From positions 1 through 48,874 of the IMG/VR virus record IMGVR_UViG_3300042391_000653: DNA of 48,874 bases. One strand, written 5' to 3'. The position numbers and the translations under genes are program-made. The DNA is from a virus. Positions 17,111-25,491 of this stretch are shown piece by piece. The stretch's first letter is position 1, and every line of letters starts with the position of its first letter. A model generated the notes under the pieces. That model did not search any database, was not told the origin of the DNA, and saw only the letters and a program-made list of their open reading frames with translations.

Positions 17111-18252
17111 TCCGGAGAGTAAACCTTACCACGGAAAAAAGCGGTCTTATTATGGATAGGTATCTGTTCATACCAAAAGGCGCCTTCACCATCCTCATAA
17201 GATACAACCGCTAGACCCTGTTGCCAGTCCTCCACAATGGTCATTGGGCGACCGTCTAGGTCAATACCGCCCTTAGTGCTGGGTACGGCACCGTCACAGC
17301 GGGCTAGTGTCCCTGGGGACGCCGCCATGATGGTCTTTGCCCCATCCCAGTCTTCTCGTGACCGTTCAGCCCATTCCCTACGGTGAATGTGCCCGTAGAT
17401 GACGGATACCTTGCTGTCGTTGAGGTAGGCGTGGGCGGTTGAACCGTTAGACCTGACCTTGTTTCCGTGGATGACTTTGAGCCTTTGATTAATCCATACT
17501 TGTCCAGCAGGGTAGCCAGCCACATAATTAACCCCGTAATCATTGAAACGGCATAGGTAAGGCACACTAAGGCAAGGCCAAGAATCCGGAGTGTTCCCCC
17601 GACGCAAGCCGAACGAAACCTTTGCATTGTCCAAGATGAAGTTGACGAGGCGTTCTTCATGGTTACCTGAAATCCAATCTATGACGGCGTTTGGTGCGAC
17701 GGCTCGTAACTCAGCGCACAGAGTCGTAGCGCGGTCAATAGACGCCTGAGTGGTAATTGCATATGCTGGGCTGAGACGGTACTTACCGAACTCAGGAAAG
17801 TCAAGGTTGTCACCGACCATGATGATTCGGTCAGGGTTCAACTTCTTGATAATCGCCATGGAGATAGAGAGAGCCTCTTCGTCATGGGTGGGTTCAAGAC
17901 TCCCGTCAGCATTTCGGTAGTAACCGATCTGCATGTCAGGGAGGATAACCGCTACTTTGTATCCCTCTGTATTACTTTGTATTACTTTGCGTACTGGGAG
18001 TTTGATTGACGGCCCTGGTTGTACCACGGGCCAATCAGGTCCTTCAGCCCACTTGGGATTGAATTGGATACCCATGAGGTCGTGAACCTCAGCCTGACCT
18101 TGGTCATTCTTAGTGAGTGACTGGTAGAGGGATACGCGCTTGATTGATCCCACTTCTTCAACATCAATGTTATTGCGGTTTAATAACTCCGCAATCTTTC
18201 CCAATGTTGCTTTTGCTGGGGGTGTTCCTAGATCATCACTAAGGCTTGCCAC
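17107..18252 (-). CDS. Calcineurin-like metallophosphoesterase
   Basis: 381 residues. The C-terminal two thirds contain the metal-binding motifs of the family in order: LPDMQIG at 105-110 (variant of the first motif), VGDNLDFPEF at 146-155, GNHEER at 196-201, VIHGNKV and YGHIHR. The first 90 residues form a separate domain of unknown role containing a helical start and a GIQFNP segment. It probably acts on a phosphoester in nucleic acid or a nucleotide. Its place between HTH and portal genes suggests a role in DNA metabolism or packaging, but the substrate cannot be told. It overlaps the upstream HTH gene by 14 bases. Confidence 0.85.
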   Translation of the reverse strand: MASLSDDLGTPPAKATLGKIAELLNRNNIDVEEVGSIKRVSLYQSLTKNDQGQAEVHDLMGIQFNPKWAEGPDWPVVQPGPSIKLPVRKVIQSNTEGYKVAVILPDMQIGYYRNADGSLEPTHDEEALSISMAIIKKLNPDRIIMVGDNLDFPEFGKYRLSPAYAITTQASIDRATTLCAELRAVAPNAVIDWISGNHEERLVNFILDNAKVSFGLRRGNTPDSWPCLSVPYLCRFNDYGVNYVAGYPAGQVWINQRLKVIHGNKVRSNGSTAHAYLNDSKVSVIYGHIHRREWAERSREDWDGAKTIMAASPGTLARCDGAVPSTKGGIDLDGRPMTIVEDWQQGLAVVSYEDGEGAFWYEQIPIHNKTAFFRGKVYSPE

Positions 18253-18505
18253 AACTGCACTTCCCCTTTATATGTCGTTCTATGGTGCTTCGGCTAATTT
18301 GATGTCCGTGCTTAACTAGCACATTCGCTAACCACATAGAAGAATATACCTTAGACCTACCCTTACCGGGGTCAGTCATAATTCTTTCTAATGCAGTATT
18401 TAGTGCGGTTAGTTCATCTCCGTGAAGTTCGTCCCTGAGAGTGGCAATACCACACCCCCAATTAATTGGACCACGCGAGAGCAATTCATTACTTAACTCG
18501 CTCAA
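18239..18505 (-). CDS. Helix-turn-helix protein, possible small terminase or regulator
   Basis: 88 residues from a TTG at 18505. The frame is open to 18547, but AAGGAG lies seven bases before the TTG, so MSELSNELLSR is the likely start. The C-terminal half reads SMWLANVLVKHGHQISRSTIERHIKGKCSCG, a helix-turn-helix-like segment ending in a short Cys-containing basic tail. Actinophages commonly carry such small HTH proteins near the packaging genes. It could be the missing small terminase subunit or a transcription regulator. It overlaps both neighbours. Confidence 0.65.
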   Translation of the reverse strand: MSELSNELLSRGPINWGCGIATLRDELHGDELTALNTALERIMTDPGKGRSKVYSSMWLANVLVKHGHQISRSTIERHIKGKCSCGKP

Positions 18506-18647
18506 CTTTCTGCTCCTTATTGTGTGACATTTTCTGGATTCCTCCAAGAACTGATATCAACCGTAGCACCTCTTGCTCCTCTGTGTGACCACGAGGCGCA
18601 AGTCTCGTAAGATATTGTGTAATTAATGCGGCATCTGACGGGCGCAT
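18489..18647 (-). CDS. Small protein (52 residues), unknown
   Basis: The ATG at 18647 has AGAAGGAGAG six bases upstream, one of the best ribosome sites here. The frame MRPSDAALITQYLTRLAPRG continues to TAA at 18491-18489 and overlaps the start of the HTH gene. It is helical and charged, and ends in a Lys/Glu-rich segment. Unknown role; translation is likely coupled to the HTH gene. Confidence 0.65.
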   Translation of the reverse strand: MRPSDAALITQYLTRLAPRGHTEEQEVLRLISVLGGIQKMSHNKEQKVERVK

Positions 18648-18713
18648 ACTCTCTCCTTCTACTGGGAAGGAAAGGTTATCAGAGCCTAGAAAGTACTGTT
18701 ATTGCGATAACAA

Positions 18714-20108
18714 TTAGAACAATGTAAGTTGTCCTCTTTCTTCAGGAGTAGGTGGTGCTTTGACTTCTGCTACTGGTGACTTACTTGCTTCTTTGGCTGC
18801 TTTTTTGGCGTCCTTAGCAAGTTGTTTTTGGGCTGCGTTGTACTCTTCATCTTCGCCAAGTACATGTCGCCGCTCTTCCACCCATGCAATGGCTTGGGCG
18901 GCTCGGGGAGTAATATGCTCATCATCAAAACTAAAATGCTCGGCGGATTGGCGGGTGGCTTCTTCATTGTAGGCATGCCTAATCTCTTCAGTTTTAACTG
19001 ACGGATCAAAGGTCTTTGTACCTTTTGCAGGCTGTACAATATTTTGTGCTTCTCTTGAGGTTGCCCCTGTAGTACCCTGTCGGGCGGCTTCTTTAGCACT
19101 TAGGTGATTCATTGCGTAATCTTCAACTGCCTCGTCAGACTTTGATGGATCAAATCCAGTTTCTTCAGCCGCGGACCATAAATGACTCTGATGAAATGTT
19201 CTTGTTCTACCTTTTCCATTGCCTTCTACAAATGTGGGTGCTTGTGCCCTTCTTCGGAATATTTCATTATTAAAAGCATTTTCTTCTGGACTAGCGAGTT
19301 GGATTGCTCGTGAGAAATTACGAGTCTTAGGGACTGCTCCTACTTGATTTACTTCATCAAATGTTTTTCCGCGAACAACAGCAACAGCCTTAGTTGCAAT
19401 CTTACGGCCCGCTGAATTTAAAGTTACTCCAGTAACTTCTCTTGAAAGGTGTCTTTCATCAAGAGGTACAGGATTATTTTGCGGTATACCGTGCTTGTCT
19501 CTAATCGCTTGACTCTCAGCATAACCAAGGTGAGCAACACCTTCATCTGATAAATCACCAATGCGTTGTTCCCCTGCGGCAATGTCGGGATTACCCATGT
19601 GGGGAACCATCCCAGGTGTAATTTCTACCATACGATCTGGGTTTCCAGCAATACGGCCCGCCGATTCAGTGGCTATTCTTTCTTGTTTTGGTGTATTCTT
19701 GACACTTAGTACACCAGCGGCATCAACGATGCTACCAATGCGTGTGCCAGTTCTGTTAGCAACATCACGATAGCCAGATTGGTGATCTGTGTACCAATCA
19801 TAACCTTCAGGAGTATATGAACCCGCGGGTAGACGCCCAATTGCGGCTTGAATGGCGTTCACACGACTTGCTACAGAATCAGCCATGAGTATTGGATGAC
19901 CATACGCCTTCATACCAGCATCTGCCATTGAACGATCAATATGTTCTCTGTCTTCAACAGGAAAATCTCTATATGATACGGCTTTTTTTGGGACAATATA
20001 CCCTGGATCAACTAAACTTTCTGTATTGGTAGTATCACGCTTTGGCGTTGCCAGACGCTTCTTTGGTGCTGCTGGTGCTGGTGCTGATGTTTCTTTTTTC
20101 TTAGCCAT
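18714..20108 (-). CDS. Large unknown phage protein with C-terminal QLTLF
   Basis: 464 residues from the ATG at 20108 (TGATG with the previous stop; a GTG one codon earlier is possible). The N-terminus is Lys/Ala/Pro-rich and basic. The middle contains HPILMADSVASRVNAIQAAIG and DAAGVLSVKNTPKQERIATE. The stretch TFHQSHLWSAAEETGFDPSKS is followed by EDYAMNHLSAKEAARQG. The C-terminal 40 residues are Lys/Ala-rich and end in GQLTLF, the textbook bacterial sliding-clamp-binding peptide. The family is unknown to me. It lies between terminase and portal and may be a virion-associated or DNA-handling protein. Confidence 0.65.
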   Translation of the reverse strand: MAKKKETSAPAPAAPKKRLATPKRDTTNTESLVDPGYIVPKKAVSYRDFPVEDREHIDRSMADAGMKAYGHPILMADSVASRVNAIQAAIGRLPAGSYTPEGYDWYTDHQSGYRDVANRTGTRIGSIVDAAGVLSVKNTPKQERIATESAGRIAGNPDRMVEITPGMVPHMGNPDIAAGEQRIGDLSDEGVAHLGYAESQAIRDKHGIPQNNPVPLDERHLSREVTGVTLNSAGRKIATKAVAVVRGKTFDEVNQVGAVPKTRNFSRAIQLASPEENAFNNEIFRRRAQAPTFVEGNGKGRTRTFHQSHLWSAAEETGFDPSKSDEAVEDYAMNHLSAKEAARQGTTGATSREAQNIVQPAKGTKTFDPSVKTEEIRHAYNEEATRQSAEHFSFDDEHITPRAAQAIAWVEERRHVLGEDEEYNAAQKQLAKDAKKAAKEASKSPVAEVKAPPTPEERGQLTLF

Positions 20109-20581
20109 CACAGAACCTTAAACTTTCCTGGGGTATACAAAGCATGACCAAACTGACCAGCAATATAAGAAGGCTTATTAGACTTATAGCGGTTGTAGGA
20201 AGTCACGCCCTTACGGCGCATTTTATTAGAATCAAACTTCTGACCTGGATTAGTGATCATAGATTTACCGTACTTACGGCCCTCTAGGTCTAACTTTTCA
20301 GACTTGAAGTTTTGCATTGGGTCAATAATGAATTCACCAATACCTGATGCATAACGGGGCATATTTAATGACCGCTTACCACCCAAGGGGCTAGGCACAA
20401 ACGGGTTAGAGACCTTGGTGGCAACACCAAAGTTCTCAGCGCGCGCCGTAACTAGTTCATTACTTTTTTGGACGCGACGAAACATCCCCGCAACTGCCTC
20501 ATAAGTAGACAATTCCGGAGATGACCCAATCGTGCTACTCGGTACTGGGCCAGTTACCGAGAAACCCTCGGCAGTGCCCAT
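20108..20581 (-). CDS. Unknown phage protein (157 residues)
   Basis: The ATG at 20581 is two bases after the stop of the previous gene and has no Shine-Dalgarno. A short hairpin with arms CAGTCG/CGACTG (20585-20600) covers the end of that gene. The protein is basic, especially at the C-terminus (GKSMITNPGQKFDSNKMRRK, YNRYKSNKP), with no predicted membrane segment. It could bind nucleic acid or the inside of the capsid. Family not recognised. Confidence 0.55.
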   Translation of the reverse strand: MGTAEGFSVTGPVPSSTIGSSPELSTYEAVAGMFRRVQKSNELVTARAENFGVATKVSNPFVPSPLGGKRSLNMPRYASGIGEFIIDPMQNFKSEKLDLEGRKYGKSMITNPGQKFDSNKMRRKGVTSYNRYKSNKPSYIAGQFGHALYTPGKFKVL

Positions 20582-20583
20582 GA

Positions 20584-20985
20584 TCAGTCGTAAACGACTG
20601 TTGGGTTCGGGCGGTTCATGTGACCACCCGTGTTGTACGAGTATTCAAATTGCGGGATGTGATCTCCAGCCATTGAACCCTGTACGAACTCACCGAGCAC
20701 GGTCGGGGCCTCAATCCACGAAGCAGACCCAACATGGGCGCGCTCGCGCATTGTTTCCTCAGCGTACTTGTAGAACATCTCAGGGTTGTTATGGTTCTGT
20801 CGCATGGGCGACGGAGCGGTGTCCTCGTAAGCACCAACGCCGAAGTCATAAGGGACATCGGTATCGGTGGCTACGCCTTCTTCAAAGCGGAGCGGGCCAC
20901 GGTTACCCGGGATGCTTGGGGCGTACGAACGCTCAAACACTGGGGTGCCTTTTTCTGGAAACATGGGAACAGGTGCAACTGCCAT
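20584..20985 (-). CDS. Unknown phage protein downstream of terminase
   Basis: 133 residues with a strong AGGAGG upstream of the ATG. It is acidic and rich in Pro, Gly and aromatic residues (PVPMFPEKGTPVFERSYAPS, EMFYKYAEETMRERAHVG). One amphipathic helix in the middle is surrounded by probably extended chain. The strong ribosome site suggests high expression, as for a structural protein. Function unknown. Confidence 0.6.
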   Translation of the reverse strand: MAVAPVPMFPEKGTPVFERSYAPSIPGNRGPLRFEEGVATDTDVPYDFGVGAYEDTAPSPMRQNHNNPEMFYKYAEETMRERAHVGSASWIEAPTVLGEFVQGSMAGDHIPQFEYSYNTGGHMNRPNPTVVYD

Positions 20986-21034
20986 CTATGGATTCCTCCT
21001 AGTAGGGGTTTATCTCCACTTATCGTAGCATAGT

Positions 21035-22609
21035 TTACCTGTAAAAGGGAGAGTTAAATGACTCTACCATTGGCATTACCTCTAGTGCTGTCATACTGCA
21101 AGCAATTGCTAGTGAATCGGGGTAGTCGTCAAACGCACCCTTCTCATCAGGGGCGGCTGCTAATAGGTACGGACCGCGGTAAATCTTTTCAAGGTCACAC
21201 ATCTGTTGGTTGAACTTCTTCCATGATCGGGTGCGCCGAGCCTTGGAGTGTCCAGGAATAATCAACTGTTCCCGTTGCATTAACTCGGTTAGATGGACCC
21301 ATCGCTCGTTCTGAGTCTTGGCATCAGACGAAACAGCCAACACCTCAATCTCAGGGAGCAAGAGTTGTAGACGCTCGGTGACAGCGCCGCCCACACCTTG
21401 GGAGTCCACACCAATGCGGTAGACATCAAAGTTACGGATGAAGTCAATCATCTCAAAGTACTGCTGTTCCCACTCAACATTGTTAATTTCTAACCAGTCA
21501 AGGACGCGGTGCTCAAAGAAACCAAACCCATCAGGGTGGTCCCAATCAACCCATACTGCGGTAGCCACGGTGGAGTCATTGGTTCGCGCCACATCTATAC
21601 CCATGACAATGGGGCTACGCCACCACTTTTTCACAATAGCCATAGATGGGTCGTACAGGCGCTCTAGGCGCTCCTCGGTAACAAACATACCCTTTTCCAA
21701 AATCCACTTGTTGCAGTAGGACATTTGGAACTCGTCAGAATCTTCACCAATACGGGTCTTTTCCTTAGCAATGAACTTGCCGTAGTTATCGTTGTATTTA
21801 GCGGCAACTCGCCAGTCGTACTCAAAGTGTGCCTGTCTGTGGCCCCGTCTGGCGTTTGTGTCACGGCGCTTATTAAACTGGATCATCTTATAAAAGTAAG
21901 ACTTATTCCTAGTAGCCGTGCCCGTAAGAACAATAGAACCGTTGTTGAACGCCAACATTGGCTTAATTGACTTAGAAATCATGAACTCGTCAGCCTCTTG
22001 GGCTTCGTCAATCATGACGAAGTGGTAGGTCTTAGATTCAATCTTTGCCTTAGGGTTACAGGTCTGCATACGGCAGAGTGACCCTGACTTCTTCAGGCTG
22101 ATAATGCGACCCTTACCTCGGGCGCCACCTGATGCTGCTTTGTCGTCAATCTCGGGATCAAGCAGGAAGTTCATGGCGTGTTCGCTGGTCAACTTACTGA
22201 CGATACGACCGAACACGGTGTCAGCCTGATCCTCAACGGGGGCAAACACACCGCACCAAAAGCCCCTCTCAAACTTACCCAGCCATGTGGGATAGACCTT
22301 GGACAGGCGCGGGAGAATGACCATCATGGATGCCATGACATTAGAAAGAACCTCAGACTTACCCGATTGGCGGGTAGCAACGAGGGTTATTTCTTCACCG
22401 TCGCCAAGGACAATTGATTCAATGATCCGATAAGCAATTGGGACCTGATAAGGGAACAAGGTGACATTAGTGAACTCTTCGGTAAAGACGATTAACTTCA
22501 TGACCAGTTGGTCAACGAATTCCGTAGATGTTTCGTCTAGTTCTTCCTCTTGGTAGTCACCAATATCTTCGTTGTATTCCGTATCTTCAATATCTGATTC
22601 TTCACTCAT
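21035..22609 (-). CDS. terL: Terminase large subunit
   Basis: 524 residues. It is the ATPase and nuclease motor that packages DNA. Walker A is VATRQSGKS at 77-85 and Walker B is HFVMIDEAQE at 196-205, followed by the coupling motif LTGTATR. The RNase H-like nuclease acidic residues are D339 (MGIDVARTNDST), D402 (IGVDSQGVGG) and D494/D495 with D498 (FDDYPDS). The first 35 residues are very acidic. There is no obvious small terminase beside it; the 73-residue upstream gene or the HTH gene at 18239 are candidates. Confidence 0.95.
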   Translation of the reverse strand: MSEESDIEDTEYNEDIGDYQEEELDETSTEFVDQLVMKLIVFTEEFTNVTLFPYQVPIAYRIIESIVLGDGEEITLVATRQSGKSEVLSNVMASMMVILPRLSKVYPTWLGKFERGFWCGVFAPVEDQADTVFGRIVSKLTSEHAMNFLLDPEIDDKAASGGARGKGRIISLKKSGSLCRMQTCNPKAKIESKTYHFVMIDEAQEADEFMISKSIKPMLAFNNGSIVLTGTATRNKSYFYKMIQFNKRRDTNARRGHRQAHFEYDWRVAAKYNDNYGKFIAKEKTRIGEDSDEFQMSYCNKWILEKGMFVTEERLERLYDPSMAIVKKWWRSPIVMGIDVARTNDSTVATAVWVDWDHPDGFGFFEHRVLDWLEINNVEWEQQYFEMIDFIRNFDVYRIGVDSQGVGGAVTERLQLLLPEIEVLAVSSDAKTQNERWVHLTELMQREQLIIPGHSKARRTRSWKKFNQQMCDLEKIYRGPYLLAAAPDEKGAFDDYPDSLAIACSMTALEVMPMVESFNSPFYR

Positions 22610-22642
22610 AAGAGTAAGTATAAAACAAAAAGCAACATAGGG

Positions 22643-22864
22643 TTACTTACTGATATCTCTGGAGGCGATTTCTTTTAATATCTCGTGGAATACTTCAGCG
22701 GCCTGGAGTACCTCATCGTTAGTACCATCTCGGTAGCGCCAGTTATCAAATGACTGACAAGTGTAGATAAGGCACTGCTCTCCCCATGTGGCTAATTCTG
22801 ACTTAGTCATCTTTTGGAGTCGGGCAATCTTTGGGAGATCAGACTTAGGCTTGCGTCGCATCAT
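22643..22864 (-). CDS. Small protein upstream of terminase
   Basis: 73 residues. ATG at 22864 (a second ATG follows at 22861) overlaps the stop of the membrane protein gene. A basic N-terminus (MMRRKPKSDLPKIARLQK) is followed by helices (SELATWGEQCLIYT, LQAAEVFHEILKEIA). The place just before terL is that of a small terminase, but it is short for one and no HTH is evident. Function unknown. Confidence 0.55.
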   Translation of the reverse strand: MMRRKPKSDLPKIARLQKMTKSELATWGEQCLIYTCQSFDNWRYRDGTNDEVLQAAEVFHEILKEIASRDISK

Positions 22865-23268
22865 TTCCAGTCCCTGATTTCTTTTGCTTTGTCTTTAAGG
22901 AAGCGCCCCTGAACAGCGGTCATCAGACCATCATCGTCAGACATGTCAGAACCTACCTTAGAAATACCAATTTGGAAGGTATGTTTCCGAACTTTTATTT
23001 GGATGCCCTTACCGATGCGCCACGGCGCAGATGTTTGGCGCATAAAACCAAATGCAATAAATGGTGTACCCACAGGTACCACATCTCTACAAATCCAATA
23101 CACAGGACCTACCGCCTGGACGGCATTCATGGTGTCCTTGAATATTAGGAACGATATGAAACAACTAATCAGTAGGGCGATTCCTGTCATGGGGGACATA
23201 AGGATAACGCTTACTATTACCCAAACGATTGACGCCAACCATGCTGACATGGCTAGAAATGCTCTCAT
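22861..23268 (-). CDS. Membrane protein, unknown
   Basis: 135 residues with AAGGA before the ATG. Two adjacent hydrophobic helices cover about residues 5-45 (WLASIVWVIVSVILM, GIALLISCFISFLIF). A soluble C-terminal part follows, with beta-strands and a basic end (RFLKDKAKEIRDWK). It is found between the lysis/KTSC genes and terL. It might be involved in lysis or membrane modification; the sequence does not tell. Confidence 0.55.
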   Translation of the reverse strand: MRAFLAMSAWLASIVWVIVSVILMSPMTGIALLISCFISFLIFKDTMNAVQAVGPVYWICRDVVPVGTPFIAFGFMRQTSAPWRIGKGIQIKVRKHTFQIGISKVGSDMSDDDGLMTAVQGRFLKDKAKEIRDWK

Positions 23269-23283
23269 TGTAATTCCTTGTTG

Positions 23284-23856
23284 TTAAACGGGCCAATTGC
23301 TCTTAGTGTATCCAAATGGTTCAAGAATCTGCCTAATACCCTTACCCTTAGAACTGTACTCACGATAATTGCGGTAGATGTCTAACGGCATGGGTCCATA
23401 TTTGTAAACGCCACTGGTGACTCCAGCGCGGTTACGAAACATCACATACACATAGCCAAGGATGTTATATGACGATCCGCCCTTAGAGCGGTCAGTTTTT
23501 TTAATCCTAGAGAACTGCTTAGAAAGGATACTTAACCCCTCATCAACGCTGTCCCCAATGCCCATGTCTTCAGTTATTTCATCCTTAGTGGCGACAGGTA
23601 CGAACACATGGGCCACGACGCAAGAACTCTTGGTCGGACCCATGTAGTACTGATCTACTGGTTGTACCCAGTAGACACCAAAGTCATCACCGCTAGGTAT
23701 GAGTTCATTCATACCTGCGTAGAGGTTTGTGGGTGGCAGACGGGCGCCCGTAGATGGATCTACACGACCAGTGGAACCGCCGTCCCGTTTTCCTTCTTCT
23801 AACCTGTCCCAGACGCTTTGAGCGCCTGGACCTAATCCTCGTTTTTTAGTCGCCAC
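23284..23856 (-). CDS. KTSC-domain protein
   Basis: 190 residues from a GTG at 23856, seven bases after the endolysin stop and without a clear Shine-Dalgarno. Residues about 128-177 match a KTSC domain: SSYNILGYVYVMFRNRAG, then GVYKYGPMPLDIYRNY and SSKGKGIRQIL. The N-terminal 50 residues are Gly/Arg-rich. KTSC domains occur in phage and plasmid proteins and in fusions with RNA-binding or synthetase domains; their role is not well defined. Following the endolysin in the operon does not clarify it. Confidence 0.65.
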   Translation of the reverse strand: MATKKRGLGPGAQSVWDRLEEGKRDGGSTGRVDPSTGARLPPTNLYAGMNELIPSGDDFGVYWVQPVDQYYMGPTKSSCVVAHVFVPVATKDEITEDMGIGDSVDEGLSILSKQFSRIKKTDRSKGGSSYNILGYVYVMFRNRAGVTSGVYKYGPMPLDIYRNYREYSSKGKGIRQILEPFGYTKSNWPV

Positions 23857-23862
23857 TGTTTA

Positions 23863-24660
23863 TCAGCCGAACATGGCTTTCCATGTCGTCGGACCAACAA
23901 CGCCATCATAAGTAAGACCCTTAGCCTTCTGCCAGTTACGGACAAGTTCATGGGTCTTGGCACCAAAGTCACCATCGGGCTTTGCGCCAACGATTGCCTG
24001 AACCAACTTGACGGAGTCACCCTTTGAACCCTGCTTAACGGGTGTTCCTGGGTAAGTAAAAGTAAGTGCGGGTGCGCCTGCAGGAGCGGCGGCTGGTGCT
24101 ACGGGAGCGGGTGCGCCATTAGGGGTGGCATCACCGAGGCAGTACTGCCAGTGCCATGCCTCAAACTCTTTTGACTTTGGGTCTGAACCCTGCAAGTAGA
24201 AACCGTATGAGGGTGCATTAGTGCACATCCACTCAAAACACTTGCCACCCATTGAGGTAAGTTTGCCGTTGACATCATAACCAAGGTCAATTGCTAGCCC
24301 CCAACCGTGGTTAGAACCTTTTAGCCCTGTTGGGTCTGGAGCGGCTGAAGGGGCTTTGCCCTTCTTGAGGTACCAAGTCTTACCGTCATACTTGCGAGTA
24401 ACGCCAGTACCAGTGTCTGTCGTGACATAGCGATCCATGAACATATTCAACTGACCTTCAAATGAGCGGTAGTCGCCCACATTTTTCAATTTAAAGCCAG
24501 CGGCGAGAGCGGCGTCGTACAACTTATTGAATTGCTCTGCGACTGGTGCGTACATCTTTCCGCCAGTCTTAACGGAAGCCAAAACGCTTGGTGCTAACTG
24601 ACCGTTCTTAAACTGCTTAAGTGCGGTAGGCACTACCAGTTTGATGCAGGGGTAATTCAT
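23863..24660 (-). CDS. Endolysin: M15 peptidase with peptidoglycan-binding domain
   Basis: 265 residues with GGAGA before the ATG. Residues about 40-175 are a D-Ala-D-Ala carboxypeptidase-like (M15) zinc peptidase with YRSFEGQ, SNHGWGLAIDLG (H118, D125) and EAWHWQY (H170). A Pro/Ala-rich linker at about 178-200 leads to a PG_binding_1 domain at 205-265 (VKQGSKGDSVKLVQAIVG, GVVGPTTWKAMFG). It cuts peptide crosslinks of the cell wall at lysis. There is no signal peptide, so a holin is needed. Candidate holins are 9-12 kb upstream in the same direction. Confidence 0.9.
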   Translation of the reverse strand: MNYPCIKLVVPTALKQFKNGQLAPSVLASVKTGGKMYAPVAEQFNKLYDAALAAGFKLKNVGDYRSFEGQLNMFMDRYVTTDTGTGVTRKYDGKTWYLKKGKAPSAAPDPTGLKGSNHGWGLAIDLGYDVNGKLTSMGGKCFEWMCTNAPSYGFYLQGSDPKSKEFEAWHWQYCLGDATPNGAPAPVAPAAAPAGAPALTFTYPGTPVKQGSKGDSVKLVQAIVGAKPDGDFGAKTHELVRNWQKAKGLTYDGVVGPTTWKAMFG

Positions 24661-24671
24661 AGATGTCTCCT

Positions 24672-24932
24672 TTAGGCTGAACCGCCGTCGGTTCCAGTAG
24701 TTGTCTTTAACCAGAATACATTAGAAAACTGGTCGTCGTCGCTTGCAACAATGATCATATCACCCGGAGTAGGTACGGACCAGACACCACCAATTGCCTC
24801 CCTATCCACATAGGACAGGGGTAGATAACTATTTTCACCCATAACATGGGGCAAAGACACATAGATTTCACCCGTGGTGCTGTCGGACGACTTAACGAGC
24901 GCCCTATAAATCTTGCCACCTGGGTTAAACAT
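24672..24932 (-). CDS. gp5-like OB-fold tail protein
   Basis: 86 residues. The strands RALVKSSDSTTGEIYVSLPH, GVWSVPTPGDMIIVASDDD and NVFWLKT follow the pattern of the gp5/VgrG-type OB domain found in tail spike hubs. The length is that of the isolated domain. It is encoded after a small coiled-coil gene and before the endolysin, so it may be a baseplate spike component or a lysis-associated carrier. It is separated from the main baseplate block. Confidence 0.6.
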   Translation of the reverse strand: MFNPGGKIYRALVKSSDSTTGEIYVSLPHVMGENSYLPLSYVDREAIGGVWSVPTPGDMIIVASDDDQFSNVFWLKTTTGTDGGSA

Positions 24933-24934
24933 AG

Positions 24935-25075
24935 TTACTCAGTAACTTCCTCGTTATTGGCTTTCTGTATAGCATCAATCGTAGCCTCTAGGACAGCGAT
25001 ACGCTGGGCCTGCTGTGAAATCTGGTTTACCAGTGATTCAACAATCTTGTTGACATCTAGTTGTACATTGGACAT
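24935..25075 (-). CDS. Small coiled-coil protein (46 residues)
   Basis: ATG at 25075, two bases after the stop of the 137-residue gene. Reads MSNVQLDVNKIVESLVNQIS and continues as one amphipathic helix (AQRIAVLEATIDAIQKANN) to TAA. It ends two bases before the OB-domain gene. The pattern is an oligomerising coiled coil. Probably a tail- or fibre-associated helper; family unknown. Confidence 0.6.
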   Translation of the reverse strand: MSNVQLDVNKIVESLVNQISQQAQRIAVLEATIDAIQKANNEEVTE

Positions 25076-25077
25076 TA

Positions 25078-25491
25078 TTATTCTCCTGTTGTTGGGGGTA
25101 ACGCTTCATTTTCTAGTACTGGAATATCTATAATAACCCATTCTTGAGTTTCTTCGTTCCATCCCCAAGGTTCATCACCTTCTGGTCGTGGAATAGGGTA
25201 AGTCCATAATCCTGTTTCGGGGTCAACGACAAATGAGGGAAATTCTGTTGGCTTAGGTGGGATAAAAGCATCTAGTGCTTCGTCGTAAGTGTAACCAATT
25301 CCAGCATAGTTTTTCCGTACTGGTTCTTTGCCATTCTTATGAATACCACCAATAGTATTAACTGATGTTTGAATCCATCTTCCACCAAGATTGTCAACAA
25401 ACCAATCATAACCCTCATTAGGCATATTGTTATCCCCGACAAGCACATTGATAACAATATTGTTATCGTCTATTTGTGCAAAGTGACTCAT
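25078..25491 (-). CDS. Conserved phage tail-associated protein
   Basis: 137 residues from the ATG at 25491, which overlaps the previous stop (ATGA) and has AAGGTGG eight bases upstream; a GTG at 25500 is less likely. The pattern FAQIDDNNIVINVLVGDNN, then RWIQTSVNT, KNYAGIGYTYDEALDAFIPP and FVVDPETGLWTYPIP is that of a family seen next to tail fibre genes in T4-like marine and other phages. Function unknown, presumably virion or fibre assembly. Confidence 0.75.
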   Translation of the reverse strand: MSHFAQIDDNNIVINVLVGDNNMPNEGYDWFVDNLGGRWIQTSVNTIGGIHKNGKEPVRKNYAGIGYTYDEALDAFIPPKPTEFPSFVVDPETGLWTYPIPRPEGDEPWGWNEETQEWVIIDIPVLENEALPPTTGE

